64,000 nt of DNA, from the NCBI GenBank assembly GCA_046331425.1, contig JAXLQU010000001.1, forward strand, positions 62,001 to 126,000, given 5' to 3'. Position 1 is the stretch's first letter. Every line of letters begins with the position of its first letter. This DNA is from JANNUT01 sp046331425. Its GTDB lineage: Bacteria; Acidobacteriota; Polarisedimenticolia; J045. The position numbers and the translations under genes are program-made. A model generated the notes under the pieces. It made no database searches and was not told the DNA's origin. It saw only the letters and a list, made by a program, of their open reading frames with translations. This document shows positions 16,500-24,854 of this stretch, one piece after another.

Positions 16500-17170
16500 G
16501 CGAGGAGATCCGAATCGTCGCCTTCGATGTCGATGGCACGCTGATTCAACACCGTGATCATCAAACCGTTTGGCAACTGCTCAACGCGCGTTGGTTGCCG
16601 ACCGCCGGGCTCAATCGCGATCGATTCGCCGCCTATCGTGAAGGCAGAATCACGTATGCCGAATGGGTCGATCTGGACATCGGTGACTGGGTTGCGCGAG
16701 GGGTGTTGCGGCACGAAATCGAAGCGGTGATCAAGAGCGAATTGGCGGCCACACCGGGAGCGGTCGCGACGGTTGCCGAACTGCATCGGCGCGGATATCG
16801 CGTGGTGGTTGTCAGCGGTACCTTGGACTTGACCTTGGAGTTGCTGCTGGCCGATACCGTGTTCCACGAAGTGTTCACCAACAAGATCTGGTTTCATCCC
16901 GACGGGCGAATTCGCGGATGGCGGGCCACTCCCTTCGACGTTGCCGGCAAGGCGGTCGCGCTGAAGAGCTTGTCGCGCGCGCTCGGTTTGACCGAGGCCA
17001 ACGTCGCATTCGTCGGCGATGGTTGGAACGACATCTCGGCGCTCGCCTGCGCCGGGCTGGGGATTGCATTCCATCCCAAACAAGATGAGGTGCGCAACGC
17101 GGCGCAAGTCGTGTTTGACGATGGTCCGCTGACACAGGTGTTGGAGTTGCTGCCTGAGGTGAATGGATGA
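16496..17170 (+). CDS. HAD-superfamily phosphatase, PSP/SerB-like
   Basis: The 224-residue protein opens with FDVDGT, giving the HAD nucleophile Asp11 and acid/base Asp13. Motif II is the VVVVSGT strand, motif III the Lys in GKAVALKSL, and motif IV is FVGDGWNDISAL with the metal-binding Asp pair. The helical cap between motifs I and II is that of the phosphoserine-phosphatase-like subgroup. It probably hydrolyses a small phosphomonoester in the cytoplasm; the substrate is not decided by sequence. The start chosen is ATG 16496, overlapping the upstream TGA. A longer open frame begins further upstream but lies in the DUF2752 gene. Confidence 0.88.
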   Translation: MSEEIRIVAFDVDGTLIQHRDHQTVWQLLNARWLPTAGLNRDRFAAYREGRITYAEWVDLDIGDWVARGVLRHEIEAVIKSELAATPGAVATVAELHRRGYRVVVVSGTLDLTLELLLADTVFHEVFTNKIWFHPDGRIRGWRATPFDVAGKAVALKSLSRALGLTEANVAFVGDGWNDISALACAGLGIAFHPKQDEVRNAAQVVFDDGPLTQVLELLPEVNG

Positions 17171-17709
17171 GCGATCGCGCCACCGTACTGAAGCGGGAAC
17201 GAGTCTACGAAGGCAAGCTCTTGAAAATCGATCGCGAGGAAGTCGCGTTGCCGGGCGGCAAGCACGCGACGCTCGAGTCGATTCGCCATCCAGGAGCTGC
17301 CGCCGTGGTGCCGTTTCTCGGCGACGGGCGCGTGGTGCTGATTCGTCAATACCGTCATGCGACCGGTGGCTACTTGCTGGAGATACCGGCGGGGAAACTC
17401 GACGCGGGAGAAGCGCCGGAACGTTGTGCCGCGCGCGAGGTGGAGGAAGAGACTGGGTACTCGGCGGGACGGCTCGAGTTGTTGGGCTCGATCCTCACCA
17501 CGCCGGGATTCACCGACGAAGTGATCTGGCTCTACCAGGCGCATGAGTTGCAATTCGTTGCGCAACGATTGGAGTCGGACGAGGTGATCGAGACGCTCTT
17601 GGTTCCGTTCGATGAGGCGATCGCGTGGGTGCAGAGCGGAAAGATCCGTGACGCGAAAAGCGTCAGCGCGTTGTTGCTGGCGTGGGCACGCCGTAGGTCG
17701 CTGACCTGA
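17167..17709 (+). CDS. NUDIX hydrolase, ADP-ribose pyrophosphatase-like
   Basis: The Nudix box is complete: GKLDAGE, seven residues, then REVEEETGY, matching G-x5-E-x7-REU-x-EE-x-GU near residues 77-99. IPAGKLDAGE preceding the helix and the Pro near LTTPGFTDE 15-20 residues after the box are typical of ADP-ribose pyrophosphatases (NudF class). At 180 residues the length fits. It likely hydrolyses ADP-ribose or related nucleoside diphosphate compounds in the cytoplasm. It is last in the AsmA operon and overlaps the HAD gene by 4 bases. A single arm of the palindromic repeat follows 54 bases after the stop. Confidence 0.9.
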   Translation: MSDRATVLKRERVYEGKLLKIDREEVALPGGKHATLESIRHPGAAAVVPFLGDGRVVLIRQYRHATGGYLLEIPAGKLDAGEAPERCAAREVEEETGYSAGRLELLGSILTTPGFTDEVIWLYQAHELQFVAQRLESDEVIETLLVPFDEAIAWVQSGKIRDAKSVSALLLAWARRRSLT

Positions 17710-17763
17710 CCGACCTGATGCGGAGGGCGCTGCTCCCGGCGAGCCCGATCCAGTCCTTCAAGC

Positions 17764-17797
17764 GAAATAGGTAGACCGTCCCCGAATTTATTCGGGG
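17764..17797. repeat. Solo arm of the GGGGACGG palindromic repeat with short hairpin
   Basis: GAAATAGGTAGACCGTCCCC is a variant of the right arm of the elements at 4406 and 38144. No matching left arm is visible in the 60 bases before it. CCCCGAAT (17780-17787) and ATTCGGGG (17790-17797) form a compact hairpin overlapping the 3' end of the minus gene whose stop is at 17788. It lies between convergent genes and may help end transcription, though it lacks a clear U-run. Confidence 0.6.
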
Positions 17798-18573
17798 GGG
17801 AGAGTCTCGAGTTCGAGAGTGCGATCCCAGGCGTCGTGGGGGAGCCAGACCGGGTCGATGATCGGAGCGGTCCAGCGGACGGGGGACCAATTGCGAAGAT
17901 CCTGACCGGGCGGCCAGGTCGAGGCGGTCGACCAGGTCTGCGACCAGATCGGCGCGGAGAACGTCGAGGGGTTCCAAGGATACGGTTTGGTTGGATCGCC
18001 AGCGGAGTAGGCGGGCGTCGGCGACCAATCGCCTTTGTCTTGGGACACGGTGGTGCGCGCAATGAACTCCGCGCGGCGAGCGCGCTGAACAGCTTCCGTG
18101 AAGGCGCCAACCGGAGAGGGGACAGCGGTCGGCTCCAGCGGTTTGCCGACGACACCCTCGAGTGAGATCGGGGGCAAATCGGGGAGCGGTGTCGGGGGGG
18201 CTGGCGGAACGGTTTCGATGCGGATCCGCAGTCGCGGTTCGGCGATCGGTTCGGGCTGCTTGCCGAGGACCGTGATGCCGATCGGGTAATCCTTGGCGCG
18301 CAGCCGTTGGCCCGGCTCCGGTGCCGGGGCGTAGTAGACCTTGGGAGGTTGTGTCGCATCGGTTGGATCGGCGACCGGCTGCGTCTTCGTCTGCGAATCG
18401 GCAGCGGGTTTTGCAGGGTCGGCAGCAACGGCCTTCGATTTAGCCCTGGGCTTGGAATGCGGTTTCTCCGGCGGCACAGCAGGGTCGGCTGCAAACGCAC
18501 ACACGACCGCAGCGGTTGCCAAGCAGCTCCCACACCCGCTGAATCGAACGGTACGAAACATCACCGACCTCAT
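17788..18573 (-). CDS. Proline-rich exported protein of unknown function
   Basis: Starts at ATG 18573 or 18561 give a signal peptide (GSCLATAAVVCAFA followed by ADPAVPPEK). The 261-residue product is rich in Pro, Ala and Lys near the N-terminus (a low-complexity linker at about 35-80). A strand-rich middle follows (LRIRIETVPPAPPTPLPDLP), then a Trp-rich C-terminal half (WSPTPAYSAG, PYPWNPSTFS, PIWSQTWSTASTW). No family is recognised. The open frame extends further upstream but that part is low in protein character and lies across the divergent sulfatase start. The repeated aromatic Ser/Thr/Pro motifs suggest a surface or wall-binding part (inference). The last codons overlap the solo palindromic arm. 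Confidence 0.6.
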   Translation of the reverse strand: MRSVMFRTVRFSGCGSCLATAAVVCAFAADPAVPPEKPHSKPRAKSKAVAADPAKPAADSQTKTQPVADPTDATQPPKVYYAPAPEPGQRLRAKDYPIGITVLGKQPEPIAEPRLRIRIETVPPAPPTPLPDLPPISLEGVVGKPLEPTAVPSPVGAFTEAVQRARRAEFIARTTVSQDKGDWSPTPAYSAGDPTKPYPWNPSTFSAPIWSQTWSTASTWPPGQDLRNWSPVRWTAPIIDPVWLPHDAWDRTLELETLPPE

Positions 18574-18685
18574 CCCTTCGCCTGGCCAAACCGCGATGCT
18601 TTCGACGGTTGGTAACCGGCGTAGAGCATACGCTCGGCTCATCGTTCGGGCACAGCGGGACGGACTGAACGCATAATCACGCTCC

Positions 18686-20530
18686 ATGAAGCGACTGCAG
18701 GTTCTAGCCCTTTCTGCCTTGGCGCTGACGGCACGTTGTGATTTATCTGGCAGCGGTCCTTCAGGCAAATCCGCGCCAGCGGTGATCGATGCACCGACCG
18801 TGGTCGTGATCTCGATCGATACGCTGCGCGCCGACCGACTCGGCTGTTACGGACGTGCCGGCGCCGGAACGCCGGTCATCGATGCACTTGCCTCGAATGG
18901 CGCACGCTTCGAATCGGCCGAGACCACGGCGCCGCTCACGCTGCCCGCTCACAGCTCGCTATTGACCGGGCGGAGCTTGCCTGCGCACGGCGTATTCAAT
19001 AACGGCACCTTCACACTACCCTCCACCGTCCCGACGCTGGCGGAATCGTTTCAGCGCGCCGGCTACGCAACCGGAGCGTTCGTCAGCTCGCCCGTCTTGT
19101 CCGCGCGCTACGGACTCGGTCGCGGGTTCGATCGCTACGACGATCAAATTGCCAAGAGGACGCCGCAACAAGGATTGGTGGTGCACTACGACGAACGTTC
19201 CGGGCGTGAAACGGTCACGCACGCGATCGCCTGGATCGATGGGCTCGGTAACAAGCCTGCGATGTTGTTCGTGCATCTTTGGGAGCCGCACGCCCCGTAC
19301 CACCCGCCTGCCGAGCTGGCGCAACAGTTCGCCAACGATCGCTATCAAGGAGAGATCGCTACAGCGGATGCGGCGGTGGGGCGATTGCTCGAAGGACTTC
19401 GCGCACTCGGCCGCGGAGACAAGCTGCTGGTGGTGGTCACCGCCGATCACGGCGAAGGGTTGGGCGCGCACGGCGAGCCGACGCACGGTCTGTTCTTGTA
19501 TCGCGAAACGATGCGTGTTCCGTTGGTTTTCAACGGCCCGCAATTGGGAATCAAAGCGGCGGTCCATCGATCGCCAGTGAGTTTGGCCGACATTGCGCCC
19601 ACGCTCCTGGAGCTCAGTGCGTTGCCGGCGCTGGTGGAGATCGACGGCCACTCGCTGGCCGCCATGGTGCGAGGTCAGGGCGAGGCCCCTGACCGAGATG
19701 GCGTCTTCGCCGAGAGCCACTTGCCGCAACTCGAGTTCGGTTGGTCGGGTCTGCGCGCGTTGGTATCCAAGGATGGAACGCGCTTGATCGACTCCCCGAC
19801 GCCGGAGTTGTTTGACGAAACGGTCGACCCCGACGCGACGCGCGACCTGGCGACGGCTCGCGTCGCCGATGTAACGCTCAAGCGACGCGCACTCAACGCG
19901 CTGGTCGATGCCGCCGCTGCGCTCAAACCCGCTTCGGAGGCGGAGCACAGCATCAGCGCGGAGGAGTTGGAACGCTTGAGGTCGTTGGGGTACGCCGCCA
20001 CCGGGCGGCAGGCTGCGATAGGTCACGACCTGGTCGATCCGAAGCGCGTGAATCCCCGCGATCGCGTGACGTTCGTTGCGGACTTCGATCAGGCGTCGGT
20101 CCGCACGCGCGAGAATCGGCACGCCGAGGCGATCGCTTTGTATCGAAAGCTGCTGGCGATCGAGCCGAAGAACCCTGGGCTATTGTTGCAGTTCGGACAG
20201 GCGCTGATTCTTGCCGGTCAACTGCCTGAAGCTCAAGTCCAGATCCGCGCCGCGATCGCGGTCGATCCATCGTACGGATTGGCCTGGTATCGATTGGGTC
20301 AACTGCTCGACAACGCCAAACGAGTGCCCGAGGCCGAGGCCGCGTATCGCAAGGCGATCCAAGTCGACCCGGGAAACGGCGAGCCGCGAAAAGCGCTGGC
20401 CGGCCTCTTGATGGAAAACAAACGGATTCCGGAAGCGATTCAGGAACTCGAGCAAGCCAAGGCGCTCGATCCGAACGACACGTCGCTGGCACGGGATCTC
20501 GAACGTTTGTGGGCCAAGACCCGGCGCTAG
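18686..20530 (+). CDS. Exported sulfatase-like hydrolase with C-terminal TPR repeats
   Basis: The 614-residue protein begins with a signal-like segment. The alkaline phosphatase/sulfatase core starts at VVVISIDTLRADRLGCYG, whose Asp is a metal ligand. At the usual catalytic C/S-x-P-x-R site it reads Thr85-L-P-A-His89, then SSLLTGR, so the formylglycine-forming residue is Thr. VVTADHGEGLGAHGE gives the later metal ligands. Residues of about 470-610 form TPR units (HAEAIALYRKLLAIEPKNPG, AEAAYRKAIQVDPGNGE). Thr nucleophiles occur in this superfamily in phosphoethanolamine and glycerol-phosphate transferases, so phosphotransfer or phosphohydrolysis is as plausible as sulfate release. A paralogue lies at 26656-28614 on the other strand. 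A strong hairpin follows the stop. Confidence 0.85.
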   Translation: MKRLQVLALSALALTARCDLSGSGPSGKSAPAVIDAPTVVVISIDTLRADRLGCYGRAGAGTPVIDALASNGARFESAETTAPLTLPAHSSLLTGRSLPAHGVFNNGTFTLPSTVPTLAESFQRAGYATGAFVSSPVLSARYGLGRGFDRYDDQIAKRTPQQGLVVHYDERSGRETVTHAIAWIDGLGNKPAMLFVHLWEPHAPYHPPAELAQQFANDRYQGEIATADAAVGRLLEGLRALGRGDKLLVVVTADHGEGLGAHGEPTHGLFLYRETMRVPLVFNGPQLGIKAAVHRSPVSLADIAPTLLELSALPALVEIDGHSLAAMVRGQGEAPDRDGVFAESHLPQLEFGWSGLRALVSKDGTRLIDSPTPELFDETVDPDATRDLATARVADVTLKRRALNALVDAAAALKPASEAEHSISAEELERLRSLGYAATGRQAAIGHDLVDPKRVNPRDRVTFVADFDQASVRTRENRHAEAIALYRKLLAIEPKNPGLLLQFGQALILAGQLPEAQVQIRAAIAVDPSYGLAWYRLGQLLDNAKRVPEAEAAYRKAIQVDPGNGEPRKALAGLLMENKRIPEAIQELEQAKALDPNDTSLARDLERLWAKTRR

Positions 20531-20542
20531 ACAAGTTCGAAA

Positions 20543-20573
20543 AAGAAAAAGGCGGGACAACGGTCCCGCCTTT
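20543..20573. terminator. Rho-independent terminator, bidirectional
   Basis: GGCGGGAC and GTCCCGCC form a perfect 8-bp stem with an AACG loop at 20551-20570. An A-run precedes it (20545-20550) and TTT follows, so it can serve both convergent genes: the sulfatase-like gene (+) and the small exported protein (-). Confidence 0.85.
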
Positions 20574-20596
20574 CAGCGATTCTCAGGAGTCGTCGC

Positions 20597-21163
20597 TTAC
20601 GGCGTCGCTGCGCCGCTCAACGTGAAGCGATACATCAACTGACGTTGAAACTTCGCGTTCGGCACCGAGATGTCGGCCTTGAGCGTGCCTTTCAACAGCA
20701 TCTTGCCGTTCTTGGTGACCGCCCCCTGTGCCTTGTCACTCTTCAGATCAACGGTCACCAGGTCGGCCAGTTGCGGCGGCACGCTGGCGCGCAAGAGATT
20801 TCGCACCGCCTCGGTGGAGGCTGCGTCATCGAACTGCAACGTGAACCCCTTCTCACCCGTTGCTTCCCACTGACATGGCAGGCAGAGATTGGCGTTGCAA
20901 CTGACATCGACCGGCAGGCTGTTGTTGCTCGACGACACGGCGAGCAGGCAAGACGTTCCTTCGGGAGCGAATGTCAGCGTGGCGCTGGTTCGATCGCCAG
21001 CATTCGGTGAGCCGGTGACCTTGCCGCGTCCTGTGCCATTGAGCGTCCACGACGTGCCGGCCAGGTCGAGCGCCGCGAACGCTGGAACTGCAAGCGCCAG
21101 CGTGGCGATCAGGCCGAGAGCACGGCGTACGAGTACAGCGTTGTTGATGATTCCGATTTTCAT
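20597..21163 (-). CDS. Small exported protein, paralogue of the 57.8 kb gene
   Basis: From ATG 21163 the protein has 188 residues and a signal peptide ending VPAFA near residue 30. The mature part starts LDLAGTSWTLNGTGRGKV and includes NLCLPCQW, a C-x-x-C pair. It aligns in pattern with the protein at 57765-58322: both open with L-GT-W-L-G, carry a glycine/threonine-rich strand, a single Cys (TSCLLAVSS or GTCVLALSS), then LCLPC or VCLPC, and end in strand-rich sequence. This suggests a small beta-barrel or lipocalin-like secreted fold stabilised by disulfides (inference). The function is unknown. It follows the M14 peptidase gene on the same strand with 150 bases between. Confidence 0.7.
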   Translation of the reverse strand: MKIGIINNAVLVRRALGLIATLALAVPAFAALDLAGTSWTLNGTGRGKVTGSPNAGDRTSATLTFAPEGTSCLLAVSSSNNSLPVDVSCNANLCLPCQWEATGEKGFTLQFDDAASTEAVRNLLRASVPPQLADLVTVDLKSDKAQGAVTKNGKMLLKGTLKADISVPNAKFQRQLMYRFTLSGAATP

Positions 21164-21313
21164 GGTCCACCTTCCTTGCAGTCGAGTGCCGCTCACGCCG
21201 GGCGACGTGAGCACAAAACACTCACAGGCAGTCGAGATACAGAGCGCTAGGATGCCTCCGCGCGCGCGCGCGGTCAACACAACTGCGGCACCGACGGCTT
21301 CACAACAAAATCG

Positions 21314-24247
21314 TCATGGCTGAATCGCCGGTTGCGCGCCCAGCCCTGGCCCGAACACGACCGCGTTTTGAAACAGGCGCGCCGTGCCGACCATGCCGCC
21401 GCGGAACAAGGGGCTGCTTGCAAACAGGATCGTCTGACCTGCACCCTCCGCTTCGCGAGCGACATACGCAGCATTCGCCAAACGCGCGGCTGCCTCGGGC
21501 CACAACAGTCCCGACAATCGAAGCTGCACAGTCTTTCCGCTGGGCAACGCCGACCAACCAACCGGCAAACGAGCCGGCTGCTTGGCCGTCGTCGCCGGCT
21601 CGGAGGTCAAGACTCCGAAGCGGACCGGAGTTTCGGCCGGGGTCTTGGTGACGAGCGCATCGCCACGAAAAAGCACCGGCAACATCGGTCCGCATCCGAT
21701 GGTCAACCAATGATGATCGTCGGTCCGTGCCGCCAGCACGGAACCGCCAGGCATGAACAGGCTCTGCCAGGCGTCGCGTCGCTTGAGTTCTGCAAGCTCC
21801 GGGCGTTGCGCGGTGTCGCTCCACGGGAAATCGCTGCTGCTGGCAACGCCGCGCGCATAGATCGCGTCGGCGTCGACGGTTGCCGTCGGTGCGATCGCTT
21901 CACGCAACACCGTTTGCTCGAACTCCGTGATCGAGTCCAACGCATCGGTGAGCGTGCGGACCGATTCCAGCCCGCCCTCCTTGGCGGCCCATTGCGTTGC
22001 CGACTCGCCGATCGCGATCAACGTTCCTCCTGCCGAGATCCAGGCCTTCAGAGCGTCTTTGGCCTTGAGCGCTGGGTTCGCACCGTACACGCTGGGAAGT
22101 ACGATCACGTTGTAGCGACGTAGATCGGCCTGCGCGAACGATTCCGCTTCCAACAAGGTGGCGCGCACACCCAAGCGTTGATCGATTTCGAACCACGCTT
22201 CACCGGCACTCATGTCGGAAACTCCGCGCGTGACGATCGCGATCCGCGGCGGCTGCAGCAGCGGGAACTGTTGACTCCCCAGATCGCTATTCTCAGTGCC
22301 TGGCCCAAGCCCGGTGGCAAGCGCCTCCATGCCGATGCCGAGTTGACCGGCCACCTCGCGTAGCGTCGCGGGCAGGCCGGGGGCGAGTTTCTCATTGTCG
22401 ATATGGGTGACGACCACCGAACCACGCGGTCGCAGCTTGCCCGACAACAGCGTTGCTTTCACTGAAACACGCACCGTTACACCGCGCTCCATCAAGCGTG
22501 CCGCCAACGCTGCCGCGCGATCGTCGTCGCCATCGGCGATCCAACCGACGGTCGAGCCTGCCAGAGGCGCCGGAACCAACTCGTCGGGTAGCCCACGGAG
22601 CGCCGTCGTTGGCATCCCATCCAGCGTGTAGGTCGGCAGATCCATCACCATCGGAAGGTTCCACGCCGTGATGTCGTAGAGCCGAGAACGGCCGGTGCGC
22701 AGAATCTCGCGTCGCTCGCTCTCCAAGAACGGTGCAGGCATACGTGGATCGAACTCGAACAACACGGCGGCCAACAACGCTTCCGGCTGCGCTCCCGGTA
22801 TCAACCAGGTTCCCGCTTCGAATCGACGCGCGGCGCGAGCGCCCCATCGATCGGCCGCCTGGGCGGTAAACGGTGCAGCTGCAACCTTGACCTCGATGCC
22901 GTGAAGCGTGAGTAGCTCGCGCAGCGTCCTGCGGCGCCCCGAATTGAGTGCCGCACTGTCGATCGCCCAAGCTCGCTTGGCGTAAGAGGCGTTGCTGCCA
23001 TCGGCCAGTGCGCGTCGCTCGGCCGCGTATTCACGCAAGAGCTCGCCTTTGTGTGCCGCGAGCGTTCCCAGGTTGGCGAGCGCGCTGGTGAGTTGGTGGT
23101 GCACCGCTTCGCGGTACGTCGCGACCCGGCCGGAGAGTTGACGCACGCCGTCCTCGGCGTAGCCCGCTTGCTCGTAGAGGATCCCGACGGCGCCGCGAAA
23201 CGCCGAGTACGAATCGGAGTACCCCGGATACCACCCTTCGTTCCATTCGCCGGTGTAGTAAGTCCAACCGCGCGCATCGAACGCTTTGGCTTGATCGGCG
23301 GCGAAGACCTGGTTCCACTTCATGCGATTGGGTGGATGGTTGGGGTTGTAAGGCTCGCGCGAGGGAGCGAACAGGTAGGTGTCCTGCGAGCCCATCTCGT
23401 GCGCGTCGACGAACAACAGCGGGTTCCAGCGCCGAATCGCCTCGATTCGGCCCCGTGTCTCGGGCTGCGTGGCGTAGATCCAATCGCGATTCATGTCGAA
23501 CCAATAGTGATTCCACCGTCCCGCGGGCCAGTATCCGGTGTGCAACAACGATTGGTCGTCGACATTCGGCTGGGCGGCGCGGTGCTCTGCGATCATCTTC
23601 AGGAATCGATCGCGTCCATCGGGGTTCATCATCGGATCGATCACGATCAGCGTCTTCTCGAGCAGGTCCGTCGTTTCGGGATCGGTCGATGCAATCAGGT
23701 GATACGCCAACTGGATCGCGGCGTCGGCGCCGGAGGTTTCGTCCCCGTGAATCGAGAACCCCAACCACGCTACCGCCGGCAACGATTGGGTGAGTTCATC
23801 TGTTTGGGCTGCCGGCGCACTGCGCGGATCGCCCAAGACTTCGAGTCCCAGCATGATCGCGTCGAGGCGCGCCAGGTTGGCTGTGGATCCGATTGCGATG
23901 TGGTAGAGCGTGCGCCCTTCCCAGGTCTTGCCGTGCTGGAACAGGCGCGCACGAACTCCACCAGCACCCTTGCCGTCCCATGCTTTGAGGCAGCGCTCGA
24001 TCTCGGCGTGTGCTGCGGCGCGCGTTCCGACCGCAAATCCCAAGATCGATTCGGGGGTTGCGATCGATGCGTCGTAGTGAGGCTCGCTGCCATTCGCGAG
24101 CAGAACGAACGGTGCGTCGTAGTTCAAACCACTCAACGGTGAGGCGGGCAGCGAGGCCTGAAACGCAGGCCCAGGCGCCGCCGCGAACACCAGGCACCCG
24201 AGCCAGCAAATCACCGATCCGACGACAGCGATCTTCGCGCGCAACAT
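21314..24247 (-). CDS. Secreted M14-family zinc carboxypeptidase
   Basis: The 977-residue protein has a signal peptide (ICWLGCLVFAAAPG). The M14 domain occupies about residues 50-400. The zinc ligands are in IHGDETSG (H-x-x-E) and later VDAHEMGS. DPMMNPDGRDR and MNRDW are the substrate-binding region, and GILYEQAG gives the candidate catalytic Glu. After the peptidase domain comes a long C-terminal region with an alpha/beta part (RYNVIVLPSVYGANPALKAK, WISAGGTLIAIGESA) resembling a class I glutamine amidotransferase-like fold, as seen in large M14 proteins. It probably digests proteins or peptides outside the cytoplasm. It is divergent from nothing close; the SixA gene precedes it on the same strand with 36 bases between. 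Confidence 0.9.
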   Translation of the reverse strand: MLRAKIAVVGSVICWLGCLVFAAAPGPAFQASLPASPLSGLNYDAPFVLLANGSEPHYDASIATPESILGFAVGTRAAAHAEIERCLKAWDGKGAGGVRARLFQHGKTWEGRTLYHIAIGSTANLARLDAIMLGLEVLGDPRSAPAAQTDELTQSLPAVAWLGFSIHGDETSGADAAIQLAYHLIASTDPETTDLLEKTLIVIDPMMNPDGRDRFLKMIAEHRAAQPNVDDQSLLHTGYWPAGRWNHYWFDMNRDWIYATQPETRGRIEAIRRWNPLLFVDAHEMGSQDTYLFAPSREPYNPNHPPNRMKWNQVFAADQAKAFDARGWTYYTGEWNEGWYPGYSDSYSAFRGAVGILYEQAGYAEDGVRQLSGRVATYREAVHHQLTSALANLGTLAAHKGELLREYAAERRALADGSNASYAKRAWAIDSAALNSGRRRTLRELLTLHGIEVKVAAAPFTAQAADRWGARAARRFEAGTWLIPGAQPEALLAAVLFEFDPRMPAPFLESERREILRTGRSRLYDITAWNLPMVMDLPTYTLDGMPTTALRGLPDELVPAPLAGSTVGWIADGDDDRAAALAARLMERGVTVRVSVKATLLSGKLRPRGSVVVTHIDNEKLAPGLPATLREVAGQLGIGMEALATGLGPGTENSDLGSQQFPLLQPPRIAIVTRGVSDMSAGEAWFEIDQRLGVRATLLEAESFAQADLRRYNVIVLPSVYGANPALKAKDALKAWISAGGTLIAIGESATQWAAKEGGLESVRTLTDALDSITEFEQTVLREAIAPTATVDADAIYARGVASSSDFPWSDTAQRPELAELKRRDAWQSLFMPGGSVLAARTDDHHWLTIGCGPMLPVLFRGDALVTKTPAETPVRFGVLTSEPATTAKQPARLPVGWSALPSGKTVQLRLSGLLWPEAAARLANAAYVAREAEGAGQTILFASSPLFRGGMVGTARLFQNAVVFGPGLGAQPAIQP

Positions 24248-24283
24248 TCAGTCTCCGTTCAACGGGGGGCTTCCCCTCGACGT

Positions 24284-24799
24284 CTAATCGTCATCATCGT
24301 TATCGGCGGCCTGTCCGATCGATCGCAAGACGCGCGGCGGCAAGAACCACAGCAGTCGACCGACGGAGCTCGAGGAGGTCGGGAAATCGACCGCCGCGGC
24401 GCCGGCCTTCTTGAAAGAACCAATCGATGTTCGTGTCCCGGTGAGCGCTTCGCCCAGGACCAGATCGAGATGTGGAAGGTGTCCGACACACAGCACGCGC
24501 CGCGCGCCGGCGCGCTGCAACTCGGAGAACAGCATCTGTGGACGCTGGTCGGGCTCGAGTGCTGTCGTCACCACGACGTCGAGATCACCGGCCGACAGGA
24601 CCTCGGCCGCGATCGCGGCGGTTTGCCTTGCACGCAACAACGGGCTCGACCAGATCGCATCGAGCTTCACGCCGAGGTGCTTCAACCCTTGTGACGCGAG
24701 GCGGACACGCTGTTCCCCGCGCTGGGTGAGCGGCCGTTCCGAGTCGGTGCCGGCACCGAGGTCGGCAGCGATCCCGTGTCGCATCAAGTACAAAATCAT
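24284..24799 (-). CDS. sixA: Phosphohistidine phosphatase SixA
   Basis: From ATG 24799 this 171-residue protein opens MILYLMRHG, the RHG motif that bears the catalytic His of the histidine phosphatase superfamily. WSSPLLRARQTA and VGHLPHLDLV supply the other conserved Arg and His. The short length without extra helices fits SixA, which removes phosphate from phosphohistidine on phosphotransfer proteins. The C-terminus ends in an Asp run. A longer frame adds about 39 residues that do not belong to the family. It is divergent from the CHAD gene with 55 bases between starts; SixA and CHAD genes often occur together. Confidence 0.9.
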   Translation of the reverse strand: MILYLMRHGIAADLGAGTDSERPLTQRGEQRVRLASQGLKHLGVKLDAIWSSPLLRARQTAAIAAEVLSAGDLDVVVTTALEPDQRPQMLFSELQRAGARRVLCVGHLPHLDLVLGEALTGTRTSIGSFKKAGAAAVDFPTSSSSVGRLLWFLPPRVLRSIGQAADNDDDD

Positions 24800-24854
24800 C
24801 GCGCCCCTCAGTGCTCTTCGGCGGTGACATGATACCGGCAGCACGAGGCAAGCG

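Noticed and set aside
18686..18760. Lipoprotein signal in the first sulfatase-like protein
   Set aside because: The candidate Cys is preceded by Arg (TARC), which does not fit the lipobox; an ordinary signal is more likely.
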